A DNA stretch of 64,000 bases from Thermodesulforhabdaceae bacterium (GCA_037482015.1 JBBFKT010000004.1:62001-126000); one strand, 5' to 3'; counted from the stretch's first letter, positions 16,581-25,320 are shown. Numbers and translations: made by a program. The notes: generated by a model from the sequence alone, not told the origin.

Positions 16581-16599
16581 TTAACTGACCGACCGTTAA
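16581..16599. promoter_or_regulatory. Candidate TetR-type operator upstream of the acyl-CoA operon
   Basis: TTAACTGACCGACCGTTAA is a partial palindrome (TTAAC and GTTAA arms around TGACCGACC) lying 40 bases upstream of the first gene of the operon. GACCGACC cores are common in operators of TetR-family regulators of fatty-acid degradation. A related GACCGTTCCGGT lies about 50 bases further on. No regulator gene is nearby. The 258-base gap up to the OmpA gene holds nothing else that I could support. Confidence 0.45.
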
Positions 16600-16800
16600 G
16601 TTTAAGCCTACAAAACTATTATAAGCCTGTCAATATGAAACTTTTGACCGTTCCGGTTTATTTTCCAACCCCTGACAATATCTTCGTTTGAAACTTGCCC
16701 TTAGCTAAAACTCTTTACGCTGTTTCGAAGCTATTGTAACTTAACAAATACATGGTTATGCAGGCAGGGTAGAAAAATTGGAAAGGGAGGGCAAAGCCGT

Positions 16801-17475
16801 ATGAAAATGAAAAAAATCGGGATCTTAATTATTGTGGTTGTGATGCTCCTTGGTGGTTGTGCTACTCAACCAGGTTATCCACCTCCAAGTAGAGCTCAGC
16901 AGGGAGCTTTGACTGGTGCTGGTATTGGTGCCGCTACCGGAGCAATTCTGGGTGCGGCTATCGGTGGAAGCGGTAAAGCTGCTCTGCTCGGCGCTGCCGG
17001 TGGAGCCGTTGCCGGTGGAATTGCTGGTGGGATGATCGGAAGCTACATGGATAGACAGGAACAGGAACTTCGTCAGGCTTTTGCAAACGTAGAAGGGGCA
17101 AGTATTCAGCGGGAACAGAATATTCTTGCGGTTACTCTCAAATCTGATGTGCTGTTCGACACCAATTCTTATGTTCTGAAACCTGGGGCATACGATGAGA
17201 TTGATAGAGTAGCAAGAGTGCTGGTTACTTATCCTCAAACTCGCGTCCGAGTGGAAGGGCATACAGATTCTAGAGGTTCTGAACAATACAATCAGATGCT
17301 TTCTGAACGGCGTGCCATGTCTGTTCGGGACGCTCTTGTGCAAAGGGGAGTTGACCCGAGACGCATTGAAGTGGTCGGCTATGGAGCAACCCGACCTGTT
17401 GCAACAAATGCCACCGAGTCTGGTCGCCAGATGAACCGCCGCGTGACTGTTGTTATTATTCCCGAACAGGGATAG
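16801..17475 (+). CDS. OmpA-family lipoprotein with glycine zipper (YiaD/Pal-like)
   Basis: A 224-residue outer-membrane lipoprotein. The signal peptide ends in the lipobox LLGGC, so the mature protein begins at C20. Residues ~35-80 are a Gly/Ala-rich glycine zipper (GAGIGAATGAILGAAIGG), which probably inserts in a membrane. Residues ~110-222 are an OmpA domain that binds peptidoglycan (LFDTNSYVL, VEGHTDSRG, NQMLSERRA, GYGATRPVA, NRRVTVVI). GGGAGGG precedes the ATG. It tethers the outer membrane to the cell wall. It converges with the SpoU gene, and the two stops overlap by about 20 bases. Confidence 0.93.
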   Translation: MKMKKIGILIIVVVMLLGGCATQPGYPPPSRAQQGALTGAGIGAATGAILGAAIGGSGKAALLGAAGGAVAGGIAGGMIGSYMDRQEQELRQAFANVEGASIQREQNILAVTLKSDVLFDTNSYVLKPGAYDEIDRVARVLVTYPQTRVRVEGHTDSRGSEQYNQMLSERRAMSVRDALVQRGVDPRRIEVVGYGATRPVATNATESGRQMNRRVTVVIIPEQG

Positions 17476-18253
17476 ATCGTGACCATATGTAAAGGGCAAT
17501 AGAAAGAGCAACAGAGCCGTTGAGAGATTCTACTGCATTGGTTATTGGAATCCTCACGGCTCTAGTTTTCCATCGATCTGGAAGTCCTGGTCCTTCAATA
17601 CCGGGAAGAATTCCAAAGGTTTTTGGAAATCTTACATCTTCGATCTGTTTTATGCCCGAAGCATCAAGCGGGATAATAGGAAGTGAATCCGGCAGTTCTT
17701 CAATAGATGGTCCAGAATGAACCCTAATTCGAAAAACCGCTCCTGCGGATGCTCGAACTGCTTTAGGATGAAATGGGTGAGCCCCCTCTTTGAGAATGAT
17801 CACATTATGAACGCCAAAGGCGGCTGCTGATCGAATGGCTGAACCGATGTTTTCAGGATCCTGAAAGGGAAGTAGAATCCAGCATCCTTTATACGGAAAT
17901 CCTTCGGTCGGATTCCATTTGGGAATTAGGGGAATGTTGCATAGAGCGAAGGGATAGCCGGTATTGAACATATCGAGTTCGGCAAAGAGAGGTTTTGTGA
18001 GAACATACCAATGTCGAATTGATTCGAGAAAGGCATCATAAGGTGATGCTAAAAAACTGGCGGGGGCGATGATGGCTTTTACTAGGTCTGGTTTTGTAGA
18101 GAGAATTTCTTTTAGGATTTTTTTTCCGAATACAAGGGTTTCACCCGCTTTTTTGACTCCTCGCCCGGAAAGAAGGCTTAGCAGATGGCGAAATGTTTCG
18201 TTCCTGGTGGATTGAATGGTAGTGATTTGGATCGAAGAAAGTTCTTTTTTCAT
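17456..18253 (-). CDS. SpoU/TrmH-family RNA 2'-O-methyltransferase
   Basis: A protein of about 265 residues that methylates the 2'-OH of a nucleotide in rRNA or tRNA using SAM. The C-terminal SPOUT knot is clear: motif 1 as FQDPENIGSAIRSAAAFG, motif 2 around GILPGIEGPGLP, and motif 3 as ITNAVESLNGSVALSIALY. The N-terminal part is a substrate-binding domain. The start is uncertain: ATG at 18253 (AGGAAGG too close to it) or GTG at 18286. With either start the 5' end overlaps the divergent pseudouridine synthase gene, an unusual arrangement. The target nucleotide is unknown. Confidence 0.85.
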   Translation of the reverse strand: MKKELSSIQITTIQSTRNETFRHLLSLLSGRGVKKAGETLVFGKKILKEILSTKPDLVKAIIAPASFLASPYDAFLESIRHWYVLTKPLFAELDMFNTGYPFALCNIPLIPKWNPTEGFPYKGCWILLPFQDPENIGSAIRSAAAFGVHNVIILKEGAHPFHPKAVRASAGAVFRIRVHSGPSIEELPDSLPIIPLDASGIKQIEDVRFPKTFGILPGIEGPGLPDRWKTRAVRIPITNAVESLNGSVALSIALYIWSRSIPVRE

Positions 18254-18985
18254 CCTTCCTGGCCTATTTTTTACGAAGACAACCACTTGCTCGCTCTCTA
18301 TAAACCTTCAGGACTTTTAACTCAAGAAGATAGTTCTGAAGAACTCAGTCTTTATAGTCTGGCTAAGTTGTGGATCAAGGAGACTTACGCAAAGCCTGGT
18401 AATGTTTTTCTTGGTTTGGTTCAAAGACTTGATCGTGCTGCCGCAGGAATTATAGTTTTTGCCAAAACATCGAAGGCTGCTTCCCGTCTTGCAAAGCAGT
18501 TTCGGGATCATGTGGTAGAGAAGGTATATCTTGCTGTGGTAGAAGGACTTGTGGAAAAGGATACGGATACGCTGATTCATTACGTAGAACCCGGCAGAAC
18601 CAAAACCTTGATTACCCAATTTCCAGGTCGTGAAGCCAAATTGACCTACAAAGTGCTTGCCCGTTCTTATCGGCTTAAAAGAACTCTTCTTGAAGTAAAT
18701 CTTTATACCGGAAGGAAGCATCAAATAAGAGTTCAGCTAAGTTCCATTGGTCACCCTTTGCTTGGGGATTATCTGTATGGATCATCGTTTAAGTTCCCAA
18801 AAGGGGCTTTGGCTTTACTAGCTTATCGTATAACCTTTTTACACCCAACACAGAAAATCCCGATAACTCTTACTTCTCCCGTGCCGACATCTTGGCCATG
18901 GGAGGGAAATCTTTCTAAATCCAAAAGTCTATTCTGGTTGTGGGATGAAATCAAAGACCATTTAGATTTACCTGCCGGTATGTGA
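18185..18985 (+). CDS. RluA-family pseudouridine synthase
   Basis: A 266-residue enzyme that converts uridine to pseudouridine in rRNA or tRNA. Motifs: FYEDNHLLALYKPSGLLTQ (about 29-47), the catalytic QRLDRAAAG with D83, KVYLAVVEG, and GRKHQIRVQLSSIGHPLLGD, all typical of the RluA/RluD group. There is no S4 domain at the N-terminus, so it is a short member. The ATG at 18185 has GAAGG eight bases upstream. It overlaps the 5' end of the divergent SpoU methylase gene, so both are RNA-modification genes transcribed apart from a shared region. The substrate site is unknown. Confidence 0.9.
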   Translation: MAKCFVPGGLNGSDLDRRKFFFHPSWPIFYEDNHLLALYKPSGLLTQEDSSEELSLYSLAKLWIKETYAKPGNVFLGLVQRLDRAAAGIIVFAKTSKAASRLAKQFRDHVVEKVYLAVVEGLVEKDTDTLIHYVEPGRTKTLITQFPGREAKLTYKVLARSYRLKRTLLEVNLYTGRKHQIRVQLSSIGHPLLGDYLYGSSFKFPKGALALLAYRITFLHPTQKIPITLTSPVPTSWPWEGNLSKSKSLFWLWDEIKDHLDLPAGM

Positions 18986-19005
18986 CTATAATATTCACTA
19001 CGATC

Positions 19006-19046
19006 CCGTAAAGACGATCTGCTACAGACCGCCTTTACGGATTTTT
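19006..19046 (+). terminator. Rho-independent terminator after the pseudouridine synthase gene
   Basis: CCGTAAAG (19006-19013) pairs with CTTTACGG (19033-19040) and is followed by ATTTTT. It lies 20 bases past the plus-strand stop and just before the convergent stop of the 19059-21059 gene. Confidence 0.75.
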
Positions 19047-19058
19047 ATCGTGATTTAA

Positions 19059-21059
19059 CTAAATCGTTCTACCGGCGTCGAATCCGCCATGTATAGCATC
19101 AAAGGCTTTGCCGATTTTCGATGCATCGCCCACAATGTGGTAGGGTATGTTCAGTTCCTGAAGAACTGTTTCAATTTCCCGATTTGGTCTAGCACCTGTT
19201 GCCACTACTACCGTGTCAGCTTTTATTAACCTTTTACCTTCCGATGTTTCGACTACAACACCTTCGGAAGTGATTTCCAATACCTTCGATGAAGTTAACA
19301 CATTTACACCGTGTATCTGCAAATCCTGCATAAAACACCATCTGGTCGATAGACCAATGTCTTTTCCTATTTCTGGGAGCATTTCAATTATAGTGATCTT
19401 TTTAGTGCCCTGTGTTGCCATTTGGAGAATCAGTTCAGAATCCTTTGCTTGATGAGTGAGAAGGAATTTAAGGGATTCGGCATCTATGGTTCCTTTTTCA
19501 GCGAGATACAGGGCGGTTTCGATCCCGACCGCGCCACCTCCGATTATCACTACATTTTTTCCCGTCCACACCTTTCCCATCAAGACATCCCAGGCATGAA
19601 CTACATGATCGCTTTTTATGCCGGGAATGGGAAGTTCGGTAGGTTCGGCACCGGTTGCCAGTATAACAACGTCCGGTTTCTCTCGCTCCAGAAGTTCTCG
19701 GGTAACTGGGGTATTAAGCATTACGGGAATACGGCGTGCAGATACCTGTTTGACGAGATCTGAAGCAAGTTGCAGAAATTCTTCCCGTCCTGGAGGCGCT
19801 CCAGCAAGAAGAAGCTGTCCACCAAGACGATTGCCTTTTTCATAAAGCGTTACATTGTGACCTCTATCGTGAGCAGTGATAGCTGCGCTCATGCCTGCTG
19901 CTCCACCGCCTACAATCATTACTTTCTTGGATTGTGGAGCTTTTTCAACTACTTTCTCTCGTTCGTGGCCAGCTCGAGGATTACAAAGACATTCTACAGA
20001 CTTCATTTTGAACAGGTTATCGAAACAACCCTGAGCGCAGGCAACACAGTGGACGATTTCATGTTCTCTTCCAGAGCGAGCTTTTTCGGGCAGGAAAGGA
20101 TCTGCTATAAGAGCTCGCCCCATTGCGACCATGTCGCAAAAATGGTTACCTATGAGTTCCCGGGCTGTATAAGGATCGTTTATACGATGACCAGCGATAA
20201 CCGGCACAGAGAACAATTCCTTGAAGTATCTAGCAAGATAAGCATAGGCTCCTCTTGGCACTTCAGCAATAATTTGTGGAACTCTAGCCTCATGCCATCC
20301 TACATTTACATTTATAGCATTAGCACCGACTTCTATAAGGCGTTTTACGTATTCTGTGAGTTCCTCTCGAGTTATTCCCCCCGGCATAAGATCATTTCCA
20401 TTGACACGAACAAGTATTGGAAAATCATCTCCCACAGCTTTCCGAACGGCTTGAATGACTTCGATACCAAACCGCATACGATTTTCTGGCGATCCACCAT
20501 ATTCGTCCGTGCGCTGATTTGTAAGGGGTGACAGAAATTCACTGATAAGGTAACCGGTTCCGCTCAAGATTTCTACAGCATCAAAGCCGGCTTTTTTTAC
20601 TCGCCTTGCAGCATCGGCAAATCTGGTGATGGTGGTCTTGATCTCTTCAAGGGTCATTTCTCTTGGGGTTTCTTTGGTCAATCGCGAAGGAATTGGCGAT
20701 GGAGCTACGGGTTGTTTTCCTCCAAGGAAAACGGAGAGATTGTATCTTCCAGCATGGTTAAGCTGAACTGCTGCACGTGCTCCGTGACGTTTTATGGTGG
20801 AAGCAAGATTCTTGAGTCCAGGAATGAATTCATCCTTATGGGCTCCAATGTGGCCTGGAGGTCCGGAATACTCATCTACCGTAGCGAAACCGACTGTAAT
20901 TAACCCAGCCCCTCCCCGAGCTCTTTCTTCGTAAAAATCTACGATCTGATCGGTCACAAAGAAGTTTTTTGCCATGTTTAAATGCATAGCAGGCATAAGA
21001 ATACGGTTTTTTACTTCAAGATTGTGGATGAAAATTGGTTCAAAAAGCGGATCTTTCAT
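19059..21059 (-). CDS. NADH:flavin oxidoreductase, 2,4-dienoyl-CoA reductase-like (FadH/enoate reductase type)
   Basis: A 666-residue three-cofactor enzyme, close in size to E. coli FadH. Residues ~1-330 are an old-yellow-enzyme TIM barrel for FMN (QLNHAGR, the CDMVAMGRALIADP segment). Cysteines spaced C-x2-C-x3-C-x11-C near 335-355 bind a 4Fe-4S cluster. The rest is an FAD/NAD(P) Rossmann module (MIVGGGAAGMSAA; VVIIGGGAVGIETA). FadH reduces 2,4-dienoyl-CoA, clearing double bonds during β-oxidation, which fits the nearby acyl-CoA operon. Other 2-enoate reductases share this layout. AGGGAGGGGG precedes the ATG. Confidence 0.9.
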   Translation of the reverse strand: MKDPLFEPIFIHNLEVKNRILMPAMHLNMAKNFFVTDQIVDFYEERARGGAGLITVGFATVDEYSGPPGHIGAHKDEFIPGLKNLASTIKRHGARAAVQLNHAGRYNLSVFLGGKQPVAPSPIPSRLTKETPREMTLEEIKTTITRFADAARRVKKAGFDAVEILSGTGYLISEFLSPLTNQRTDEYGGSPENRMRFGIEVIQAVRKAVGDDFPILVRVNGNDLMPGGITREELTEYVKRLIEVGANAINVNVGWHEARVPQIIAEVPRGAYAYLARYFKELFSVPVIAGHRINDPYTARELIGNHFCDMVAMGRALIADPFLPEKARSGREHEIVHCVACAQGCFDNLFKMKSVECLCNPRAGHEREKVVEKAPQSKKVMIVGGGAAGMSAAITAHDRGHNVTLYEKGNRLGGQLLLAGAPPGREEFLQLASDLVKQVSARRIPVMLNTPVTRELLEREKPDVVILATGAEPTELPIPGIKSDHVVHAWDVLMGKVWTGKNVVIIGGGAVGIETALYLAEKGTIDAESLKFLLTHQAKDSELILQMATQGTKKITIIEMLPEIGKDIGLSTRWCFMQDLQIHGVNVLTSSKVLEITSEGVVVETSEGKRLIKADTVVVATGARPNREIETVLQELNIPYHIVGDASKIGKAFDAIHGGFDAGRTI

Positions 21060-21150
21060 TTCCCCCTCCCTTATTCGCCTTTATAGTTCTTCCAGAGCAA
21101 TGCTGGACTATTTTAACCAAGGTCAAGGCAAGATTCAAAGTGAAAACCCC

Positions 21151-22425
21151 TTATAAACGGTTAAAAAGCATTATAAATTCGGCAACGGCAAGGGTTATGA
21201 GCGTAACCGGTATGCCTAGCTTTGCGTGATCCTTCCATGATATTGATATGCCTGACTTTGTGGCTTGATCCACAACGATAATGTTTGCAATGCTTCCTCC
21301 AATTAAAAGGTTACCCGCAAAGGTGCTGGCTATAGCCAGAAGATAACCGGTTTCTGGATGTTTTACCCAGGGAAGTAGAAGCATTACGGCTGGCACGTTG
21401 GACACTATGTTGCTAAGAATCACAGAAATTCCGAAAATCATGTCGGGATGATGTAGATTTATTCCAAATTTTCCGAGTTCTATTATTGTGCTTTGTGGGA
21501 GTCTGGTTTTGTAGAGAGCGTGGTTTATCACGAAAAGGCTTATAAAAAGGACCAAGAGTTGCCAGTCAACAAGGCTTAGAATCTCACGAGAACGGAAACG
21601 TCTGCTTGTTAGCAAAATTCCCGCAGCAGTAATGGCGCATAGTTCCCGGGGCCACCATTCACCTAGAAAAATAATCATAAGTAAAGTGGCTACCGTAAGC
21701 CCTTTAATGGTTTCCCATCGATCAAAGGGATTAAAATGCGAGTCGTCAATGGTTACAGATGGATCTTCTGGAAGAAGCCATTTTCCTTTCCATCGGCTTG
21801 CTATGATTGCCCATCCTGCGATGAGGGATATAGTTACCACAGGGAAAGCTCTGGCTATGTATTTAGAAAAGGAAAGATGTAAGGTTTGAGCAATTAGTAT
21901 ATTTTGAGGATTTCCTATAAGAGTTAGTGCTGATCCTATGTTTGCTGCACAGGCAAGACCAAGCAAATAGGGTAGGGGATTGATGCCTCTCCTGCGACAT
22001 ATACCTATAATCACGGGAGTTGTTGCAAGGCAAATCACGTCGTTAGTGAAAATAGCCGAAAGAAATCCCATAGTGACCATCATGCAAAGTAGCAGAAAGG
22101 ATGGAGATAGACGCAATCTTGCGAAAGCAATTGTGATTTTGGTGTAGAATCCGCCAAGGCGTAGTTGAACTGATACAACCATAAGCCCGAATAGCAGGAC
22201 AAGAGTCGGAATATCAAGGGCTTTGAGAGCTTCATTTTCGGAAAGGGCTCTGCTACCCATAAGAAGAATAGCACATAGTAAAGCTATGCCTGTTCTGTCC
22301 AGTTTCAGTCTGGGGAATCTACCAAGGATCATCCCTATATAGCATAGAGAAAAAGCCGTAATTGTGACGGCTTCCTTTGCGTGGTTGTTAATTTCCTTTC
22401 CAATGTGAGAAAGAACGATCCACAT
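21151..22425 (-). CDS. SLC13/ArsB/NhaD-superfamily anion or Na+ transporter
   Basis: A 424-residue integral membrane protein with about 11-12 hydrophobic segments. It carries the ion-transporter superfamily pattern AIFTNDVICLATTPVI and SALTLIGNPQNILIA in the first half and an inverted equivalent (NIVSNVPAVMLLLPW, GSIANIIVVDQA) in the second. Members carry dicarboxylates, sulfate, arsenite or Na+/H+; the sequence does not settle which. GGAGG lies about 14 bases before the ATG, so the true start may be slightly different. The gene sits 91 bases upstream of the FadH-like gene on the same strand and is divergent from 22508. Confidence 0.85.
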   Translation of the reverse strand: MWIVLSHIGKEINNHAKEAVTITAFSLCYIGMILGRFPRLKLDRTGIALLCAILLMGSRALSENEALKALDIPTLVLLFGLMVVSVQLRLGGFYTKITIAFARLRLSPSFLLLCMMVTMGFLSAIFTNDVICLATTPVIIGICRRRGINPLPYLLGLACAANIGSALTLIGNPQNILIAQTLHLSFSKYIARAFPVVTISLIAGWAIIASRWKGKWLLPEDPSVTIDDSHFNPFDRWETIKGLTVATLLMIIFLGEWWPRELCAITAAGILLTSRRFRSREILSLVDWQLLVLFISLFVINHALYKTRLPQSTIIELGKFGINLHHPDMIFGISVILSNIVSNVPAVMLLLPWVKHPETGYLLAIASTFAGNLLIGGSIANIIVVDQATKSGISISWKDHAKLGIPVTLITLAVAEFIMLFNRL

Positions 22426-22507
22426 TTAGGATCTGTGCTACCTCCTTTAGATTTATGAGCTTTTTCTATTATAGAAGGTCGCCCAATCTAAATCTTTTGA
22501 ATCTACA

Positions 22508-22978
22508 ATGCAAGACGTGATAAAAAGATTAGCGAAGCATAAAAATTTTCGTAGATTTTTGCGAGAGGTATTTGCCATGGCTCGAGAAGGTGAAGTGGTT
22601 CTTGTCTATGTAGAAAATCAACCGGCTTTTTTTGCCCGCATTGAATCCATTACGCCGGATGTTAAACCCGGCTGGTTTCAGGTAAGAATGCTTGTTCTAC
22701 AGCTTCCCATGATTGTCGTTACCTGGATTTTGAGAGAAGCTTACATCAACGGCGACGAATTCACCATGGGAGGGCGTCCTATAAGGATTACGCCGGTTGT
22801 GGCACCGCCTGCCGAATTGTGGGATGAAGAAGATGAAAAGGAGGAAAGAGAAATCGAAGAAGTAGAAACTGAGAAGGATGAGATTATGGAGTCAGAAAAT
22901 ACGGGCGATAAGGGAGAAAAGGGTAAAACAAGAAAAGTTATTTCTCTTGCCGATAGAAAAAAGAAAAAAACAACGTAG
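22508..22978 (+). CDS. Conserved-looking hypothetical protein with acidic tail
   Basis: I do not recognise this 156-residue protein. Residues 1-105 look folded (FFARIESITPDVKPGWFQVRMLVLQLPMIVVTWILREAYI, given here only to show alternating hydrophobic strands and turns). After residue 110 comes a low-complexity acidic stretch rich in Glu and Asp, then a basic Lys/Arg end (SLADRKKKKTT). There is no signal peptide. The layout suggests a small nucleic-acid- or protein-binding factor, but no function can be claimed. It lies between a transporter gene and an MFS gene, with no strong ribosome binding site. Confidence 0.6.
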   Translation: MQDVIKRLAKHKNFRRFLREVFAMAREGEVVLVYVENQPAFFARIESITPDVKPGWFQVRMLVLQLPMIVVTWILREAYINGDEFTMGGRPIRITPVVAPPAELWDEEDEKEEREIEEVETEKDEIMESENTGDKGEKGKTRKVISLADRKKKKTT

Positions 22979-23134
22979 GTTGCCACAATTTGATCCTTTT
23001 TATGTCATTTGGTTTTTCTAATTTTTGAGCAGTTTATTTGATTTTTGATGGTTTCCCAATGATCAGGGGAAAAGATGTCTTCTATCTTTTGTTGCTAAAA
23101 CGTTTGATCATATTACGATTAGGTCAAATATCTC

Positions 23135-24343
23135 ATGAAGACAGATGTATTTGCGCTATTTTCCAAAGGATTATTGACGTCGATCAGAGAATCTAGAGAA
23201 GTAGCACCTATTGCTCTATCTCAGTTTGGATTGGCTTTTTGCTTCAATGTCGTCATGTCTTTCATGCCTTTCTACATTATTCATGTTAGCCCCTACAGTT
23301 ACTCCCAAACCATTGTCTGGATTGGACTTATCATGGGGCTCAACTCCTTTCTAGCCGCCATTGCCGCCCCCTTTTGGGGAAGCCTTACGTCTAAAATTAA
23401 GCCAAAGTTGCTTTTTCAGATGGCTTTTTGCTGTAATGCAATTGTCTTCATTTTGATAGGTTTTGCCACCAACCTTCCAACAATACTGGCCCTACGCCTT
23501 ATGCAGGGAATTCTTGGAGGAGCATCAACTATCGGGCTGTTCATGATATCCAGAATCTCGCCCAGGGAACGCCTTTTACAAAACTTGGGATTGTATCAAA
23601 TTTCTATTACATCTGGACAATTGTTGGGACCTCCAGTGGGAGCCTATCTAGCAGCTCACCTGGGTTATAAAAGTCCCTTTGTTTTCTCCTTTTTGCTTAT
23701 AATGGTGTCTGTTATTCTGTGTCAAATTACAGTTCCAGACCTGAAAATAGATGGGTTTTCCCATGTTGATTCTGCCAAAAATAAGTCAGGAACTTACAAA
23801 GTTGTTATATGGGGATGGGGACTTATTCTGATTGCAACCGTTCATCTGACCTTTTTGCCAAGTATCCTTCCTTACATACTTAAAAGCTTTGGAATTTCAG
23901 GCCAGAAAGCCATCAAAATAGCCGGTTTTATAATGATGAGCTACACCGCGGCGGCTATTATTGGAAATTATACAATCAGCAATCTCATGGCTGGAAAAAA
24001 GCTGAGTTTAAGTATTGGATTTGTTTCCTTAGCTGCTGCCTTGTTCCAGATACTTCTTATATTTGCTAAGGGGCCTCTAAGCTTTACCATAATTCGGGTT
24101 TTTCAAACAGGTGTGGTTGCAGCTACTATGCCCCTTGTAATGACTCGATTTGCTATAGCCTTAGGCGGAACCGGAATCGGCTTTCTCAATTCCGCTAGAT
24201 TTGCGGGAAACGCCTTAGGGCCTCTTATTGCTACCTCCGTTCTTGCTCATTCGAACCTTCTTGTTCTTTATGTTTTGATTTCCGCTTTGACTATTTTCAT
24301 TTTTCTGGGTTTTTTCATAGCAGATCGTTTTAAGTCATCCTAG
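23135..24343 (+). CDS. Major facilitator superfamily transporter
   Basis: A 402-residue membrane protein with about 12 predicted transmembrane segments in two halves. The A-motif-like loop GLNSFLAAIAAPFWGSLTSKI after TM2 and LRLMQGILGGAS in TM4 are MFS features. It resembles multidrug/sugar efflux members (MdtG/TetA-like), with GQLLGPPVGAYLA in TM5 corresponding to the antiporter motif C. The substrate is unknown. It stands alone; no regulator or partner is adjacent. Confidence 0.85.
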   Translation: MKTDVFALFSKGLLTSIRESREVAPIALSQFGLAFCFNVVMSFMPFYIIHVSPYSYSQTIVWIGLIMGLNSFLAAIAAPFWGSLTSKIKPKLLFQMAFCCNAIVFILIGFATNLPTILALRLMQGILGGASTIGLFMISRISPRERLLQNLGLYQISITSGQLLGPPVGAYLAAHLGYKSPFVFSFLLIMVSVILCQITVPDLKIDGFSHVDSAKNKSGTYKVVIWGWGLILIATVHLTFLPSILPYILKSFGISGQKAIKIAGFIMMSYTAAAIIGNYTISNLMAGKKLSLSIGFVSLAAALFQILLIFAKGPLSFTIIRVFQTGVVAATMPLVMTRFAIALGGTGIGFLNSARFAGNALGPLIATSVLAHSNLLVLYVLISALTIFIFLGFFIADRFKSS

Positions 24344-24449
24344 TCTATTGTTCTTTTGAAAATAGTTTTTTACCTGTTTTTGAGCCAAAGGAATAGGGCC
24401 TGTATCTGGGATGTTTTATCTTGATTGTGCGCACAACAATTTCATTGCA

Positions 24450-24542
24450 TTAAGACGCCAGAGCAGGATTATAAAATCGAAAATTCTCTGCTGTTTCACC
24501 GAGATGGTAGCCATATACGGTGTGTTTTTGATTGAAAAGCAT
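24450..24542 (-). CDS. Possible small ORF of 30 codons with a strong ribosome binding site
   Basis: An ATG at 24542 is preceded by GGGAGG with seven bases spacing. The frame encodes a 30-residue peptide (starts MLFNQKHTVYGYHLG, ends YNPALAS) and a TAA stop. No similarity is recognised and it has no membrane segment. It could be a real small protein, the start of a decayed gene, or chance. Confidence 0.25.
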   Translation of the reverse strand: MLFNQKHTVYGYHLGETAENFRFYNPALAS

Positions 24543-24839
24543 GTTTGTGCCTCCCTACGGAATCTGTTTAGAGCAGCCTGCGGGTAGAGATAGGTGAGCC
24601 ATCTTTTTCTGAAATTCCCATGCAAAACTTTAGCTCGTGTTTCCAAAAAAGATCCACACCTGGATTTTCTAGCTAATAGGAACTCCTTTTTCTATTTTCA
24701 GCATTGACTTATGGGAACGTAAAGTTCCTGACTTTAAAAAAATGAAACAGAGAGTTTTTCCGATAGTCTTATTTTTCAAGGTTTTAAGAAAGGGATGGTT
24801 ACCTGGCATGATCTGTGCTTTAACATAATGGCGACGGTA

Positions 24840-24871
24840 GCGGTAAGGTTGATCGTTAGATCAATCACCGC
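24840..24871 (+). promoter_or_regulatory. Leader hairpin upstream of the small periplasmic protein gene
   Basis: GCGGT/ACCGC and GGTTGATC/GATCAATC arms around a GTTA loop form a stable stem (one G·T pair) ending 40 bases before the ATG at 24912. There is no T-run, so it is not a terminator. It could stabilise the mRNA. Confidence 0.4.
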
Positions 24872-24911
24872 ACCGATAGAGATAAAACTCATAAATGGAG
24901 GATGAAACTTT

Positions 24912-25262
24912 ATGAAGAAACAAGCTTTGATGGGTCTTGTCACAGCAGTTGCGGTAGGTCTCACTTTTTCACTTGCTCAGGCTGCCGATGAAGCTAAAAA
25001 ACCAGCTCCAGCTCCAGCCGCTCAAACTCAAGCTGCTCCTGAGAAGAAAGAGGCCGCTGGTGAGCAGATGACAGTTAAAGGCAAAGTCGAAGCTGCTGGC
25101 GATCAGTTCGTGATCAAGACCGAGGACAAGAAAGAATTCAAGCTGGACGGAAAAGATCTCAAGAATTACGCAGGGAAGGATGTTGAAGTTAAGGGTCAGC
25201 TTGATAAGGCGACCAATACAATCAAAGTAATGGAAATTAAAGAAGCTAAGCCTGCAAAGTAG
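24912..25262 (+). CDS. Small secreted protein, Ala/Pro/Lys-rich linker plus OB-like domain
   Basis: A 116-residue protein with a clear signal peptide (residues 1-24, ending in LAQA). A low-complexity linker rich in Ala, Pro and Lys follows (25-50), then a short β domain (MTVKGKVEAAGDQFVIKT ... GKDVEVKGQL ... IKVMEIKEA). The pattern of short strands resembles bacterial OB-fold (DUF5666/BOF-like) periplasmic proteins; this is by eye. TGGAGG precedes the ATG. It is probably exported to the periplasm; no function is known. A strong terminator follows. Confidence 0.7.
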   Translation: MKKQALMGLVTAVAVGLTFSLAQAADEAKKPAPAPAAQTQAAPEKKEAAGEQMTVKGKVEAAGDQFVIKTEDKKEFKLDGKDLKNYAGKDVEVKGQLDKATNTIKVMEIKEAKPAK

Positions 25263-25320
25263 TAAGATAGTGTAGCTAATAATTAAAATGGGGGCACGTG
25301 AAAGGTGCCTCCGTAAAACA

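Larger units (their letters stand above)
24344..24911. other. Intergenic region with a possible small ORF, a palindrome and a leader hairpin
   Basis: There is no full-length gene in these 568 bases. They hold a possible 30-codon minus-strand ORF (24450-24542), a palindrome GGAAC-GTAAA-GTTCC at 24714-24728 just after a TTGACT box, and a leader hairpin at 24840-24871. The last two may control the gene at 24912. Confidence 0.5.

Noticed and set aside
16825-17511. Long minus-strand open frame of 228 codons opposite the OmpA lipoprotein gene
   Set aside because: It mirrors a clear OmpA gene, its product is low in recognisable structure, and it overlaps the SpoU gene.
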